Shown here piece after piece: positions 43,991 to 56,046 of a stretch of 64,000 nucleotides of DNA. The position numbers and the translations under genes were made by a program. The notes under the pieces were generated by a model. The model did not search any database, had not been told where the DNA came from, and saw only the letters and a program-made list of their open reading frames with translations. The stretch is taken from NCBI GenBank assembly GCA_030620095.1, contig JAUTXW010001311.1:2104001-2168000 (forward strand), in the 5' to 3' direction. Position 1 is the first letter of the stretch. The number at the start of each line of letters is the position of its first letter. Origin of the DNA: Kuschelorhynchus macadamiae (taxonomy: Eukaryota > Arthropoda > Insecta > Coleoptera > Curculionidae).

Positions 43991-45270
43991 ATATAATATT
44001 GTTCGGCTTGTTTAACCAGTCCTTGGAACGGGTATGTAAAATGGTACCTCCTCGGACGAGGAAAAAATCTCCTCTACCAACCCGTATATTAAATGTTTTA
44101 GTTTGTATAGAAATCACCCAGCATATTTCCTAAGTTTGACTTTTCGGAAGGGCCTCAATATTTTTTTACGCCACTATATAAACTACGACAAAGCATACAT
44201 AAAGCAAAATATTTTGAGCAAAACAGACTACCCTTTATAAAAAACTTCTTGAATGAATCATGTGCCTGGCTATAAATAATTGTTTTATTATGAAAGACAA
44301 GAAATGTAAGAGAAAAAAATGGTCTTCACTTGAAATGATCAATACTGGATTAATAAAACTTCTGGATGAGTAAATGATAACCCTAATGCCTACCAATTAG
44401 TTTGTAATAACATTAACAAATAATAAATGGAATTTATAGAAATATAGAAAATTTTAGAATTTATAATCAGGTCACTCTAACTATGCTCTTTTATTTTACC
44501 TTTTTTAATTTGCGAGTAAGTATACGTTCTATATTTATAACAATCCTTTTTAATAGTAGTTTCGTTTATTTTTTTAAATGTTAATCACTCAGCTGCTTCT
44601 CTGAATACCTTACTGTCAGAACTATCGCTAGCTCGTACTATCCATTTAATTCCCTAAAATAAAAACAAAATAGAGCCTTTCATTTGATGAAATAATCTAT
44701 GCTTGCATCAAAAGTAGATGTTTGGTGAGGTCCTCAAAATGCATTTTTAAAGTTAAAGGAGAGCTGGCAATATGTTAAATAGGATATTATTAGAAAAGGT
44801 ATTTTTTTAACAAAATAATTTTTTATATGATAATGATATTAAAATAAAATAATTAACTTATTCTAGGCCTAAATTCTGAAGGTGCCTTTGCTTTATTTTT
44901 ATAGGTTTATTTTCAATGTAGTTCCACTGTATATGCACATTTTTAAATAAACATTACGAACCAATTCTTGATTTAAGCAAAATAACCTCCCTCTTCTCCC
45001 CTGTGTGATTATGCTTTAGCTGCCCGGTTAATACGACTATATCATTTATATTTTATGTATAAGTTTCCATTGTGCTGTAAAAATTAAGAGTGACAGTGAA
45101 TTTGATTATAATCCCTTAATGGTCTCGAAGAAAAAGAATAGTATATAACCCGTTTGAAAAACACAAAGAGAATTGGATTAAATTAAATTCCAAATGTATA
45201 ATATCACTTTTAAAAATTAAATACACCTTAATTTCAAAACAATCTCTCTACCGAAAAATAGCAGAGTGTA
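43991..45270. other. No recognised feature
   Basis: AT-rich, no motif seen. Confidence 0.5.
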
Positions 45271-45339
45271 CTTTAATGTTAACTATTTTGGAATCTTTCT
45301 ACATAATGTGCAATGGATATCGAATGGGCGATCAAACGT

Positions 45340-46145
45340 CTTTGCTAAACTAACTCTTGCAATTATCGCCCAATTGCTCTACTACCAGTGCTATCAAGAA
45401 TCACTGAAAGGTTACTGAAGAATCGTCTTAAGCCATTTCTCCTTAAACATCAAATAATATCCCCGGATCAGTTCGGATTTTTACCCTACAAGTGCACCAG
45501 TGACGGCATGTTCTCGTTGCTTAGCGACGTCTACTTATCCCTCAATAACAACCACCCCACCGCCTCAGTATTTTGAGACTATGCAAAAGCCTTTGACTGT
45601 GTTAGTCATGAAATTTTGATAAGCAAGCTGAATTTTTATGGATTCCGTGATATTTCTTTAAATTGGTTTAAATCTTATCTCGAGAATAGGCAACAATTTC
45701 TAAGGGCAGATGGTTCTGATTCTGATTGTAAATTGAATACAAGTGGAGTCCCTCTAAGTTCGGTTTCTCTCTCTTTGCTGACGACACAAGCATAACATGA
45801 AGTGGTTTTGACACAACGTCTTTACACTTCCAACGACCTTGTTATGGTTAAGGCTTGGTCCGATTCCAATTTGCTTTACTTCAATGTGGATAAAACGGTA
45901 GCCTTATCTTATAAGGGGACTTTACAACCACTTCCGCTGTTTAACAGCAATATTAAGTACGTTGAGTCGGTTAAATTCCTGGGTTTGAATATAAATAACA
46001 ACCTAAAATGGTCTAAGCATCTTGACACCTTAACTAAAAAACATTCTACCACCTGCTTTGAAGTTCGATCAGTTTTGAAAAAAACTGGACGTGTCTCACT
46101 TTCGAGGATGTTAAGTGTTCAAATAGCACACTACAAAAAATGGTG
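45340..46145 (+). pseudogene. Non-LTR reverse transcriptase, internally deleted
   Basis: Plus strand: SCNYRPIALLPVLSRITERL (45355-45415), HQIISPDQFGFLPYKCTSDG, a stop after PTASVF, then DYAKAFDCVSHEILISKLNF with the first aspartate (45580-45640). SGVPLSS follows near 45745. The next readable block, FSLFADDTSIT, begins only about 30 bp later, so roughly 30 codons between the GVPQGS and ADD boxes are missing. The frame then changes to VMVKAWSDSNLLYFNVDKTV and IKYVESVKFLGLNINNNLKW, which are typical of the RT thumb. It is truncated at both ends. Confidence 0.8.
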
Positions 46146-46816
46146 AAGACTACACAGAATAAGTTAAGGTAATGTGTAATAACACTGCAAGAAAACTACA
46201 AGAACTCTACTGAAAAATGGGGCACCAAAATGGATCCGTTTAGAGGTAAGGAATTTGACAGTTTCAGGAAAGCAAGAAATTCTAAGTGAATACTACAAAC
46301 GCTGCTCGAAGGACGAATAGAAAGTGCAACGGCCCTTACTTAAGATGAATATCAGACCACAGATACTGGAAAGAGGACAAGCCATAGAGGAAATTTTACC
46401 ACATTGAACGTTTACTGCTCTGAGCTCCGAGCCGAAGCTTGAAGAGGAGGCTAGCAACTTTCTGTGTCTCGTTTTCTTAACAATAATGGAACTTTTACAC
46501 TGGTTAGTAGTTGTTACTTTGTATTTGAGTGATAAATTATACGTATTTTCGCACTTTTGAAAAAAATATGTTGATTTTTAACTCAGAACCTATATTTAGA
46601 TTATTTCTGTTGATTCAGAAAGAGTTGAATATAACCCTATTTTCGCGAAAACCGTTCAAGGGGGATCGAAGGACTGTGCTGACAGCAAATGGCTGGTTCC
46701 AAAAAAAAATCTACAGTTTTGTGCAGTTCCTCTGTATGAGAGCATAATAGCTCGAAGACCTCACAACGCAACCATAAAACGATTTGTTTTTTTGTTTTTT
46801 TTTTAAATAAAATACC
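46146..46816. other. Probable 3' remainder of the RT relic; nothing else recognised
   Basis: No frame or motif can be followed after 46145. Direction and position make this the likely 3' tail region of the preceding element. Confidence 0.35.
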
Positions 46817-48293
46817 CTGTATATTATTAAAGCATTGAATAGAGTGGACAAATTAATTTTTTTTTCATATAAGGTATTCCTATACCTATTTTGAACCGCC
46901 TTCGATTTATAAGCGGTTTTATAAATAATTGCTATTAATATTCGAGAAGACATTAAAGAGCTAAAACGCCAAGTGTGCTATTTATTTAGTTTAATTCAGA
47001 TTAAGTTAACGAAAATAGAGAATAATAGTTATTCAAATGCGGATATTTTAATTTTGTTTTGAACCTACAGAAGATTTAACGCTCTTTTTCCGAATCTGCA
47101 GCCAATAAACTCAAGGAAATTTGTCAGAATTGAAGGTAACTTTTTAAATTTCTGCAATGTGCAGGCCCCAAGAATTTAATTTCGCCCTATTACTGAAAAC
47201 GAATAATACGAATAACTCGAACAAAAAATATGGACAATTTTACATAAACATAATATGCATGGGTATGTCTACAAAGTAATTGCATTACAGGCTTTACAAC
47301 CAGATAAGTCTCCAAAACATGTAGATAGATCTTGGCGAAATGTTATTAATTCGTATATATATTTTTTGAAAAAGAATTATTTGGACTGATGAAGTAAAAT
47401 TCTCAGGCGAAGGAGCCTTTATCCTTCAAAATAATCATTTTTGGGCTGCAGAAAAACCACACTTTATAAAAGAAAAAGGTTACCAACCAAAATTTAGTTT
47501 TAATGTATTTTGTTTGTTGATGGATAAGCAACTTTCAATATACATTTATGAGGAAAATTTAACTTCTGGAAAATATATTGATTGAAAGAACGCTGTATAT
47601 GACTGTTTGGATAATCTACCGCATACCGATTTGAGAAATTGTTGGTATCAACTGGATGGAGCTCCTGCCTAATGTACTCATGAAGTTTCCGCCGAACTGT
47701 ATTATATGTTTAAAGATAGGTGAATAAGACGTGAAGGACCATGGAGTTGGCTACCTCGAACTCTAGATCTTACTCCATTTGACTTTTTCTGTGAGGTAGG
47801 AATAAAGAAATGATTTATAAAGCACCAGTAAATTCAAAAGAAGATCTAGAAAATCGGGTAAGGCGCGCTTTTGAACAACTTGATCCATCAGGAATTCAAA
47901 GAGCTACTACCTGTCATGTTTTAAAATGTATTACCGATTGCTTACCTGTAAATGGTCAGAACTTTAAACAGCTTATGTGTTAGGTGAGAATTCCTAAAGT
48001 TTTAATTTACTGAAAAAATCGTTACTTTTCAGCACCATTATATTTAAAAAAATCGTTTAGCATTGCATAAGATGTGGATGCATTTTACTTTTAGAAATTT
48101 AATATCTCCTTCTCGAATATCAATGCAAATTGTTTATAAAATCGCTTACAAATCGACATGTTTAATGTCTATTTGTCGAATATTAATAGTAAAAGCGCTT
48201 ATAAATCGAAAGTAGTTCAAATTAGCTAGAGGAAAGCCTTATATGAAAAAAATTGAATTTTTCTACTCTAGTCGACGCTTCAATAATATACAG
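46817..48293 (+). mobile_element. Mariner-type element with long TIRs
   Basis: Ends are CTGTATATTATTRAAGC at 46817 and inverted at 48293. Arms continue (TTTTTTTCATATAAGG, TCGATTTATAAGCG, TTAATATTCGAGAAG) for about 130 bp on the left. They cover about 180 bp on the right, where an additional related block (48120-48165) is present. Transposase on the plus strand. The immediate flanks give no clear TA duplication. Confidence 0.75.
47190..47993 (+). pseudogene. Mariner-type transposase, broken
   Basis: ILHKHNMHGYVYKVIALQAL (47245 region) is the end of the DNA-binding region. The catalytic core has IIWTDEVKFSGEGAF with the first aspartate (about 47375), NCWYQLDGAPA with the second (about 47645), and LDLTPFDFF with the third (about 47765). 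The C-terminus is NGQNFKQLMC followed by a stop at 47993. In-frame stops replace residues at about 47585, 47672 and 47723, and the frame shifts near 47800. Spacing between the second and third aspartates is about 41 residues, as in the element at 32.3 kb. Confidence 0.8.
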
Positions 48294-49800
48294 TCAAAAA
48301 AGTCACTTTTGATCAAATTTACAGAATCTGAATTCAGTTAAATTTTAGGACACTCTGTATAAAAGCCAGCGAGGCTATGTTGCTTAAATTAAAGTACCAT
48401 ATGTTGACTAAATAGTATTAAAATTTTACGTTGATTTGAGGTCTAGATATGGAAATATTGAAGTTTTAATTCTCATAGTTCTGGTAAAAAAAAACAAAAT
48501 AATTAATGTTTAAGAAACGGTAAGAGAAATAAAAAACTATCCTTTACAAAAAAAACTTAGATTGTCTCGCAGAATCTAAAAATAAAATAAACTACTTAAA
48601 ATTCCAAAGTTGATGCCAGTTACTGGTAAATCTGGCAAGACTGCAAACAACGAAATTATTCTCAAAAACGTCAAAATGTCAAACTTATTACACAAGAGTC
48701 TGGGGAACAGATTTGTAGTAGCTCCGAGTTTACACGATTAGAATCGACAACGCATGTAACCCTCTTGTGTTGTTCGACCGTGTAGAGTACAGAGAATATT
48801 TATATTTTAGTATTTTAGTATTAAATCTGTTGTCAATTGGGTCTTAGATCACAGAACACTAATAAGTACTAAATTAAATTACATTTGTTTTTATAAACTA
48901 GTTCTGGCGGAAGTGATTAACCATTCAGAGGTGCGTATTATTATTATACCTAAAACGCTTTCAGTTTTCCGTTACAAACACTTAGGTACAATTAACATTC
49001 TTTCTAGGAGAAACAAAATCAACCGGTGGAAAGGTTTGATCGCACAATAATTTTTTCTTTGTACGATAATTGAAGGCATAGTTTATACCATAAACTATGG
49101 ACGATCATCATGATTTAATTTAAAAAACAAAATGTAGAAGGAATTCTTCTGTTACGTGTTAAGAGGGTGGCTTAAATTATAATTTAATTTTATAATAACC
49201 TGTTTTATAATTTCTAAAATTTAGGGAAGTTAAACAAAAAAAAAACAACTGCGGAGCTTGTTGAGGAAATTATAGTCTAGCTAGGGTGACAAAATATGTA
49301 TTCTTTTTAAGAGTAAAGTTCTATTTTTCAGGTCCATGAACTCTGTATTGTAACAATTACTATATGTTCGACAAATATACTCTATTTTGAGAAATATGGT
49401 CGTGTTTTCTAAGTTACTATAGACGTTGATGAAGTTCAGTTGCCGTTAACTTAATACAAAGGGTACGATTTTTTTAGTTTTCAGTTGGTTCATACTTTGA
49501 GGTAGGCAGAGTTAAATTCAATAAAGTTTTTTTTTTAATTAAAGAAAAGAAAAAAGCCATATTTTTGTAGCTTAAAATTTTTAGAGTGTTTATACAGGTT
49601 GTGTAAAAAATACTCGTTAAAATAAAAACTTACTCTTGAAGAAAAAGTTATAATTATTTATTTATAAAGGCTATTCATGGAATGGGCCATGGGGCAAACA
49701 TTTACAGGATGTATACCTCGATGTATACAGGAAATCTAAAAAAGAAAAACATATTATCATGCGAAAATTGAAACAGTAAAAAAATTCAAAATAATTTATA
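48294..49800. other. No recognised feature
   Basis: AT-rich, no motif seen. Confidence 0.5.
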
Positions 49801-50094
49801 AAACTATGGTTACAAATTCAAATTCAAATTCATTTATTTGTCAAGGTAGTAATTACAACATTATTTATATAAATTGATTACATAGCTAGCAGTTGACAAA
49901 AGGGCATTGCACAGCGATTATAAAAACCGATGCCAATAGCCCAAGATAGGGCTAATGTTGTGCAAGCGCGTGATATTTAATAAAAATAATTTCGCCCTCG
50001 CATCAGCATCACTTTAAAAGATTTGTTTTTAACAACTTTTAATGTATAGGTAACAGCAACCAAAAAAAAACACACAGGAGGCATCCCAGACTAC

Positions 50095-50105
50095 AATATA
50101 TATAC

Positions 50106-50164
<59 letters not shown>

Positions 50165-50222
50165 TATATGTATTATTATTATTATTATTATATATATATA
50201 TACATATATACACACATATATA
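50095..50222. repeat. (TA)n, (TTA)n and (TACA)n microsatellites
   Basis: TA steps 50096-50161, a TTA run 50170-50190, then TATACATA steps. They lie in the 3' untranslated region of the non-LTR element. Confidence 0.95.
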
Positions 50223-50476
50223 ACATACACATGCACCGATGTTCACTGCATTTCTATTTCATTTATATACTGCATACAATTCCGCGTTGCTCAATCAAAA
50301 GTTTACATTTAATATGCTCTTTAAATTTATTATAAGAGAACTCTTTTACATTGTTAGGTAGCTCATTCCAAAGATTAACAGCAAGAAATGAGAATGATTT
50401 TTGAAATTTGGAAGTTCGGTGCTTAGGTATGCTAAATTTGTTGATGTTTCTTGTATTGTACGAATGGAGAATATTA

Positions 50477-51635
50477 TTAAAAATTGTTCTCAGGTAAAGC
50501 GGTAGACCAGTTTTTAAAACTATATATAAAATTGTACATATGATATTTTCTACATTTCTTCATATTTAAAGCTGAGGTATTATTTAAATATGGAGTTATA
50601 TGATGTCTAAACGGTATATCGTAAGCAAACCGCATGCAAGAATTCTGTAATTTTTGTATCCTGTTTGCCACTTGTATCGTTAGAGAGTCGCCATAGACAA
50701 TATCTCCATAGTCCAACAAAGACAGTATTTAAATGTCACACAAGTAATATTTTGTTTTGGATGGTAGTAATCGTTTGAGGCCATAGATTTTTTTAAGACG
50801 CATATAGGCGATTTGAAGCTTTTTTAACATGCGAATCGAACTGTAAGGATGAGTCAAATATAATACCGAGGTTTTTGGCTTCATTCGTTACAGGTATTGT
50901 TGTATTTTGGACTTTAAGGTTTAAATTATCTTTAATTGCCTGTTCGTTCATTTTATTTGAACTAAAAATTAGAATATGTGATTTTTGAGCGTTCATTTTA
51001 AGATTATGTTCCTCAGCATAAATATATATATTATTTAAATCGGTATTAAATCGCTTTTGGGATATGTTGAGATTTTCTGTAGGAAAGGACATATATACCT
51101 GAGAATCATCCGCATATTGTTGTATTTTGGAATAGGTCAAAGAGCCGTTAATATCCGCTACATAGAGAGAAAACAGAAGTGGACCCAGTATTGAACCCTG
51201 CGGAACCCCAGCATATATTGAAATATATTCTAATTTTTTCATATCATTCTTTTCAGCTGCAACACATTGCATTCTATCTTTCAGATAATGTTCTAGAAAT
51301 TTTACGGAGTTTATTGAAAAATTAAAATAGTGAAGTTTCTCTAACAATAATGTATGATTTATTGTGTCAAAAGCCCTACTAAAGTCCAACATTGCCAAAA
51401 GCGTGTTATGTCCATTGTCTCTATTAAACCTTATGATATTGACAATATTTGCAAGAGTGGTGGAGGTACTGTGATGTTTGCGAAATCCTGACTGACAGTC
51501 GGGAATTATTTTGTATTCATTTGCGTAACTGTATATTTGGTTATAAATATGTACGAAAGTATACTAACTGGCCTAAGATCTGAAAAGTTTTTAGGATGAG
51601 CAACTTTTGCCAACGGTTTTATTACGGCTTTTTTC
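50477..51635 (-). pseudogene. Reverse transcriptase of the 49.8-52.9 kb element
   Basis: The largest frame (51398-50793, 201 codons) holds LDFSRAFDTINHTLLLEKLH with the first aspartate, AGVPQGSILGPLLFSLYVAD, and the catalytic box QYADDSQVYMSF. LKMNAQKSHILIFSS and LGIIFDSSLQFDSHV follow. Upstream (51635-51400) the RT entry continues with FRKHHSTSTTLANIVNI-type sequence in another frame. The C-terminal part, 50719-50477, has LDYGDIVYGD, RIQKLQNSCMRFAYDIPFRH and YHMYNFIY. Frame changes occur near 51400 and 50755. The key catalytic residues are intact. Confidence 0.85.
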
Positions 51636-52881
51636 TATATGTTAGGAAAGATATTTTTCACTAAACAGCTGTTTATTATATTTATTAGAGGATTTAAACA
51701 GAAGGGAAGGCACAGTTTTAAATCTCTTATTGATAGCATGTCCTCACCAACCGCATTAGTTTTAATTTCATTTATATATTTTTGTATCTCAGTGAAATTT
51801 ATCAGTTTAAAATTTAATTCCGTATTATTAGAATACCTATTCGAACTGTAAAATTGTATTTTCTCCCTAGATACAGAATCAGCCACTTTAGACCAGTCTC
51901 TGAAAAACATATTTAGTTCTGTTGGACGCAATAGATCCTCGGGTATATCATTAATTTTATTATGCGTTAAACCTAATTGTTTTGCGTTGTGCCAAAAATC
52001 TTTTCCTCCTTTTTGCGACACCTGATTCTAATATGTAATGTTCTCTCTTAGGATTGCATGTTTGGTGTAGTTTCTGAGTTGTCTATAGTACTGCAAATTA
52101 CCAGGGGTTTTATTTTTTTGGTATTTTGTATGTTATTTATCTCTTAATTTAATTAAAAATTTCATGTTTGGTGTTATCCATGGAGTAAACGATTTTTCGC
52201 GAATTTTTTTATGCTTCAGTGGTGCATGTTTATTTATGAGATAAATAATAAAATTAGTGAATAACTCTACTTTTTTATCAATTCATTTTATTCATCCTAG
52301 TAGGGTCCTTAATATGTTGATTCAAATTGAAAGTAAAGCAATATTCAAAAGTTTATTTTTATGTATGTTATCACCTAGAAAATCTATATTAATATCTCCT
52401 ACAAACACCACTGTCTCAAAGAACAATACTGTTTGCCCAAAAACATCTTCCAAAGCATCAAGAAAGGTATTCACATCATAAGATGGAGGCCTATATAGGC
52501 TAGTTATTAATATATTTTTTTGTTTATTACAAGAGAAACGCTAATATATTCAAAGCCGGTAGGCATGCTATCAAAAAAAATTCTAGAGAACTGTATAGAC
52601 TTTTTAATAAAAAAACCTACTCCACCACCTCTTCCATCCCTGTCCTGTCGTATAAGTCTATACCCAGGAACGCAAAAAAATGAGCTGTCATGACTTGAGG
52701 TTAACCAGGTTTCGGACAAACCAAGAATATCAAACTGAAAATGATCTATATAATTAGTCAGTTCATCAAAACCAGTATTCAAAGAGCGTACATTTAAATG
52801 TGCAACGGTAAAATCGCCTGGTTGAGCTTTATTATGTCTGTGGCCCTCTCCTACATGTCGGTAATTACCGCCACCTTCCAT
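51635..52881 (-). pseudogene. Endonuclease and linker of the 49.8-52.9 kb element
   Basis: 52881-52507 reads FTVAHLNVRSLNTGFDELTN, DILGLSETWL and YRLIRQDRDGRGGGVGFFIK, the N-terminal half of an APE-type endonuclease. Its second half (52500-52030) is in broken frames, with GDINIDFLGD-type sequence near 52380. The linker to RT, 52021-51635, reads FWHNAKQLGLTHNKINDIPE and KTNAVGEDMLSIRDLKLCLP. One or more shifts are near 52500 and 52025. Confidence 0.8.
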
Positions 52882-53537
52882 TGTATATCAAAAGACATCT
52901 TTCGGGACCCTGAGGCGCGCGCAGCTCCACACATTCATTCGGGCGTTTAAATAAATGAACCTTACAGTTTAACCTAACTAACAAAGATATACACAAACAT
53001 AAAAACGATTTCATTATGCTGTCCCTAATAATCTACGCCGGTAATAACTTTTTTATAATAAAGTAAAAAACAAGTGAAAGTAAGTAAATGATAAAATACC
53101 TGTATTAAAAAGAAATATTTGGTGTATTCACTGGTATACAAAAAAAAAGTTGTAGACTTAGAATACCTATGTGCCGTTCCATACAGTTGCACATGGTTTT
53201 TACAATTGTATTGAATATTAAATAAAATTTTATATATATCAGCCATGTAAACAGATTCTAGCAAACTTAAATACATAGATATTCGAGAATATTACCCACT
53301 AAATATATATATACAATAAATAACTCATTAGCAAATGTTTACTACATAGTAGATACTTAAACCAAACATCTAGAGAGAAATGTTTCAAAAAATATAATCC
53401 GAAGATGGTTTTATATATCCGATCATTTAAATATACACAGACATAACAATGCAATATAAATAATCTATGATTTCACTTAAATGTTGACCAAAACTAAAAA
53501 TAATTAGGTACATACCCTTAAAAGTTTATAATATGGT

Positions 53538-53780
53538 CATTCGGACTCATTCTCACTTGGGGGATGCACAAACGTATTTAATTTTTCTACTGACTCTACC
53601 GGCACCCTTGCACCCTCACTAAACACATACACTTTCCCGCCGTTTGTCCAACAGGGATTCTTAAAAATAGCCCGTGCACTTTTATATATCTTTAAATTTT
53701 CGACCGTGAGCATTTCTGAAAAGAGAATTTGTTTACCTTTTAGTTTGCCCTTGTTATAGAAGACCCGATCTCGCGGATTT
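53538..53780 (-). pseudogene. C-terminal fragment of a non-LTR ORF1 (gag-like) protein
   Basis: On the minus strand from about 53780 the frame reads RDRVFYNKGKLKGKQILFSE, then LTVENLKIYKSARAIFKN and WTNGGKVYVFSEG, ending at a TGA at 53538. The order 'loops, LT..., K.AR..., W..NGK..V' is that of the C-terminal region of jockey- or L1-type ORF1 proteins. The codons are clean and GC-richer than their surroundings. A stop directly precedes it. It may belong to the element at 49.8-52.9 kb, but 650 bp separate it from the endonuclease start. Confidence 0.5.
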
Positions 53781-54351
53781 TAATTTTCCCCATCGAGTGT
53801 GTGAAGTGAATTAATATATTATTGTTATTGTTGGTGGTACTATTCGTCGGTACTGCTTGTATGTCACTCTTCAGCTGGCCGATGTACAAATTAGGAAAAA
53901 TAAAAGCTAATATGTTCACCCCGAACTCTCAACAATTTCTGGTAGCGGCCAGACATACTAGAGATAATAAATTTATGTGGAATACTTTTTCATTTTCTCT
54001 GCACGTTTTAGAACTGGGATGATTTGTAGTTGATTTTTAAATGTGCATTTTAGCCTACTCCTAACGTATCCAATCGGGTTTATTCCATTGTGTTGATTAT
54101 ATTCGTTAATTATGTGTGACTATTCGTGTGTGGCATTTTAGAGTAACACGAATAAATGGATTATCCAAAACGCTCTTTTGATCAGTAAGTAAAAATATCG
54201 CAGCAAATTCTTACTTTGCAGACACACATTTTGCCAAGTTATTAATGAACGAAGTTAAAATATGTGTCTCTGCCTCAATCTTAACTTATCAAATTCTTAT
54301 ACAAAAATTCCAAACCATTTTTCTGATATCGCCTTGTAAAATCCGTTATTA

Positions 54352-54560
54352 TTGTTAAAATTATTTATAAATACACATTATTCTACTACTTTTAAATTTG
54401 TGTCTTTTCATTTCGTGTTTTTATTATTTTTTTTATTATGTTACTTATTAAAATTATTAATAAACGTTTATTATTCTACTACTTTTAAATTTAACTATGT
54501 CCATTCATTTTTTATTATACTACTTGTTAAAAGTATTAATAGATACACTTATTTAACTCT
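54352..54560. repeat. Tandem repeat, about 2.5 units of 85 bp
   Basis: Units begin TTAAAATTATTNATAAAYR and contain TTATTCTACTACTTTTAAAT (near 54380 and 54470). A third unit starts near 54525. The 92-codon open frame here comes from the repeat. Confidence 0.7.
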
Positions 54561-55830
54561 TTCTATGCAAAAAGTAGTTAAAACGTCTATTTCCCTCGCT
54601 TGGCGCATGACCATGCACACAACATATTAGCAAAATCTATCACTGGCACCCTGACTACAAAAGAATGATCGACCTTTTTCGGAGCTCTCACAAATCTGTT
54701 GCCCAGACTCTTGTACTTATTACTTGTGTGGTTGGCAACCATCATTTGCTTTTTCATGGTTGCTGAAGCACAGGAGAACTCATGGAGAAACGCCCATTTA
54801 CTTGAATTATTTTTATTTAAAAGGTAGTTTTGGTAAGTCGCAAGTTATCATTATGATTACTAATAAGTCATTTAATCAAAAATAATGCTTTGTTTAGGAT
54901 TACCGTCAAAGTTTTCTACACAAATAAATACCATCATGTTAAAATATATATTTGAGTTACATAAATTATATTCCCTTATGCCGTAAAGTTTTATGGAATC
55001 ACCGTTAATCACAGTAATTATTTAGTTCATTAAAGACCAATCTACTCGTACTCCTTCATTATTCATTCATTAAGATACCTTCAATTAATGCATTTTCCCA
55101 TGTATAGACCAATATATGGACGCCCATGTCTTTAAGTTTGACCAGATGTCAGGTGTTCCATCCGCCAATGTACTATGATTTACAAAAAGCCACAATTTTC
55201 TAAGCTAAAACAAGTTTTATATGTGTGCTTTCATGTGCTGGTGTAACCGAGAAGAAATATACTTGGTTTATTAGAGTTTTTTTTGATAGCGATAAAAGTG
55301 CCATGACACGCAATACTTGCAGTAGCTGGAACTGAGAACAATAACCGTTGGGTCTGATTAGATCTTGTGAGTTAAAATTTATCGCATTATAATAGGGCCT
55401 TAGAAAATACCGTGATACAGGCGGTTACAAATAGTTGGTTATTATATTTAGTTGTTTATTGTTTGATATACCTTACAATCTGTTGCCTTAATTTTTTATA
55501 GAAATCGATAATGTTTAAGTATATAATAATAGCTGTAAACATATTTAGGTAAAAAAGAAAAAAGGGAACAACTACGATAACCTTGGCAAGATATTGGTTT
55601 TAGGTGAAAAGATATAATATCAAAAAAAGAATACTCCGAATACCATTACCGTTGGCTCGTCTTTAGTCAAAATATAACTTCATCATCGTGGTGGGCCTTT
55701 TAAGCATCTAACATTTTTCAATTCCCAATCATGTTAATATAGTTTTAAGTATTTCGAAACCTGTCTAATTTTTATAGCTGACGTTCGCCAAAATCACATT
55801 TGGCATTTTCGAAGCTTTCTTTCTCGCGTT
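54561..55830. other. No recognised feature
   Basis: AT-rich, no motif seen. Confidence 0.5.
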
Positions 55831-56037
55831 CGAATAGAGACTGAAGTATTGGCGACTGCGATACTTCCTTTTATACCCCCACTTAAAGCCGAAGGCTATG
55901 TCTGAGTGGTCGTTGGTCGCTATTTATGTTTTCCGGATAGTACAGTTGTTGTTGCGCTAATTGCGCTTGATTTTTGTGATTTTAGATTTGTCGATTTTGT
56001 CCTCCATACCATTGGTAGTTTTAATTATTCGTCCCTT
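55831..56037 (-). repeat. Penelope-like terminal repeat, left copy
   Basis: A copy of 57658-57866 in inverse orientation. On the minus strand it contains GGTATAAAAGGAAGTATCGC, a TATA box pointing left, away from the coding region, followed by CTTCAGTCTC, an initiator-like sequence. A hairpin GAAGTAT...ATACTTC lies between them. Confidence 0.75.
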
Positions 56038-56046
56038 TTAGTCATA

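Larger units (their letters stand above)
49806..52930 (-). mobile_element. Nearly full-length non-LTR retrotransposon with (AATTTG)n tail
   Basis: On the minus strand the ORF2-type protein runs from an endonuclease start at 52881 to a C-terminal end near 50477. A 3' untranslated part to about 49806 follows, containing (TA)n, and ends in AATTTGAATTTGAATTTG. Simple-repeat tails are usual for several non-LTR clades. The sequence is only lightly damaged. A possible ORF1 fragment lies upstream at 53538-53780. Confidence 0.8.
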
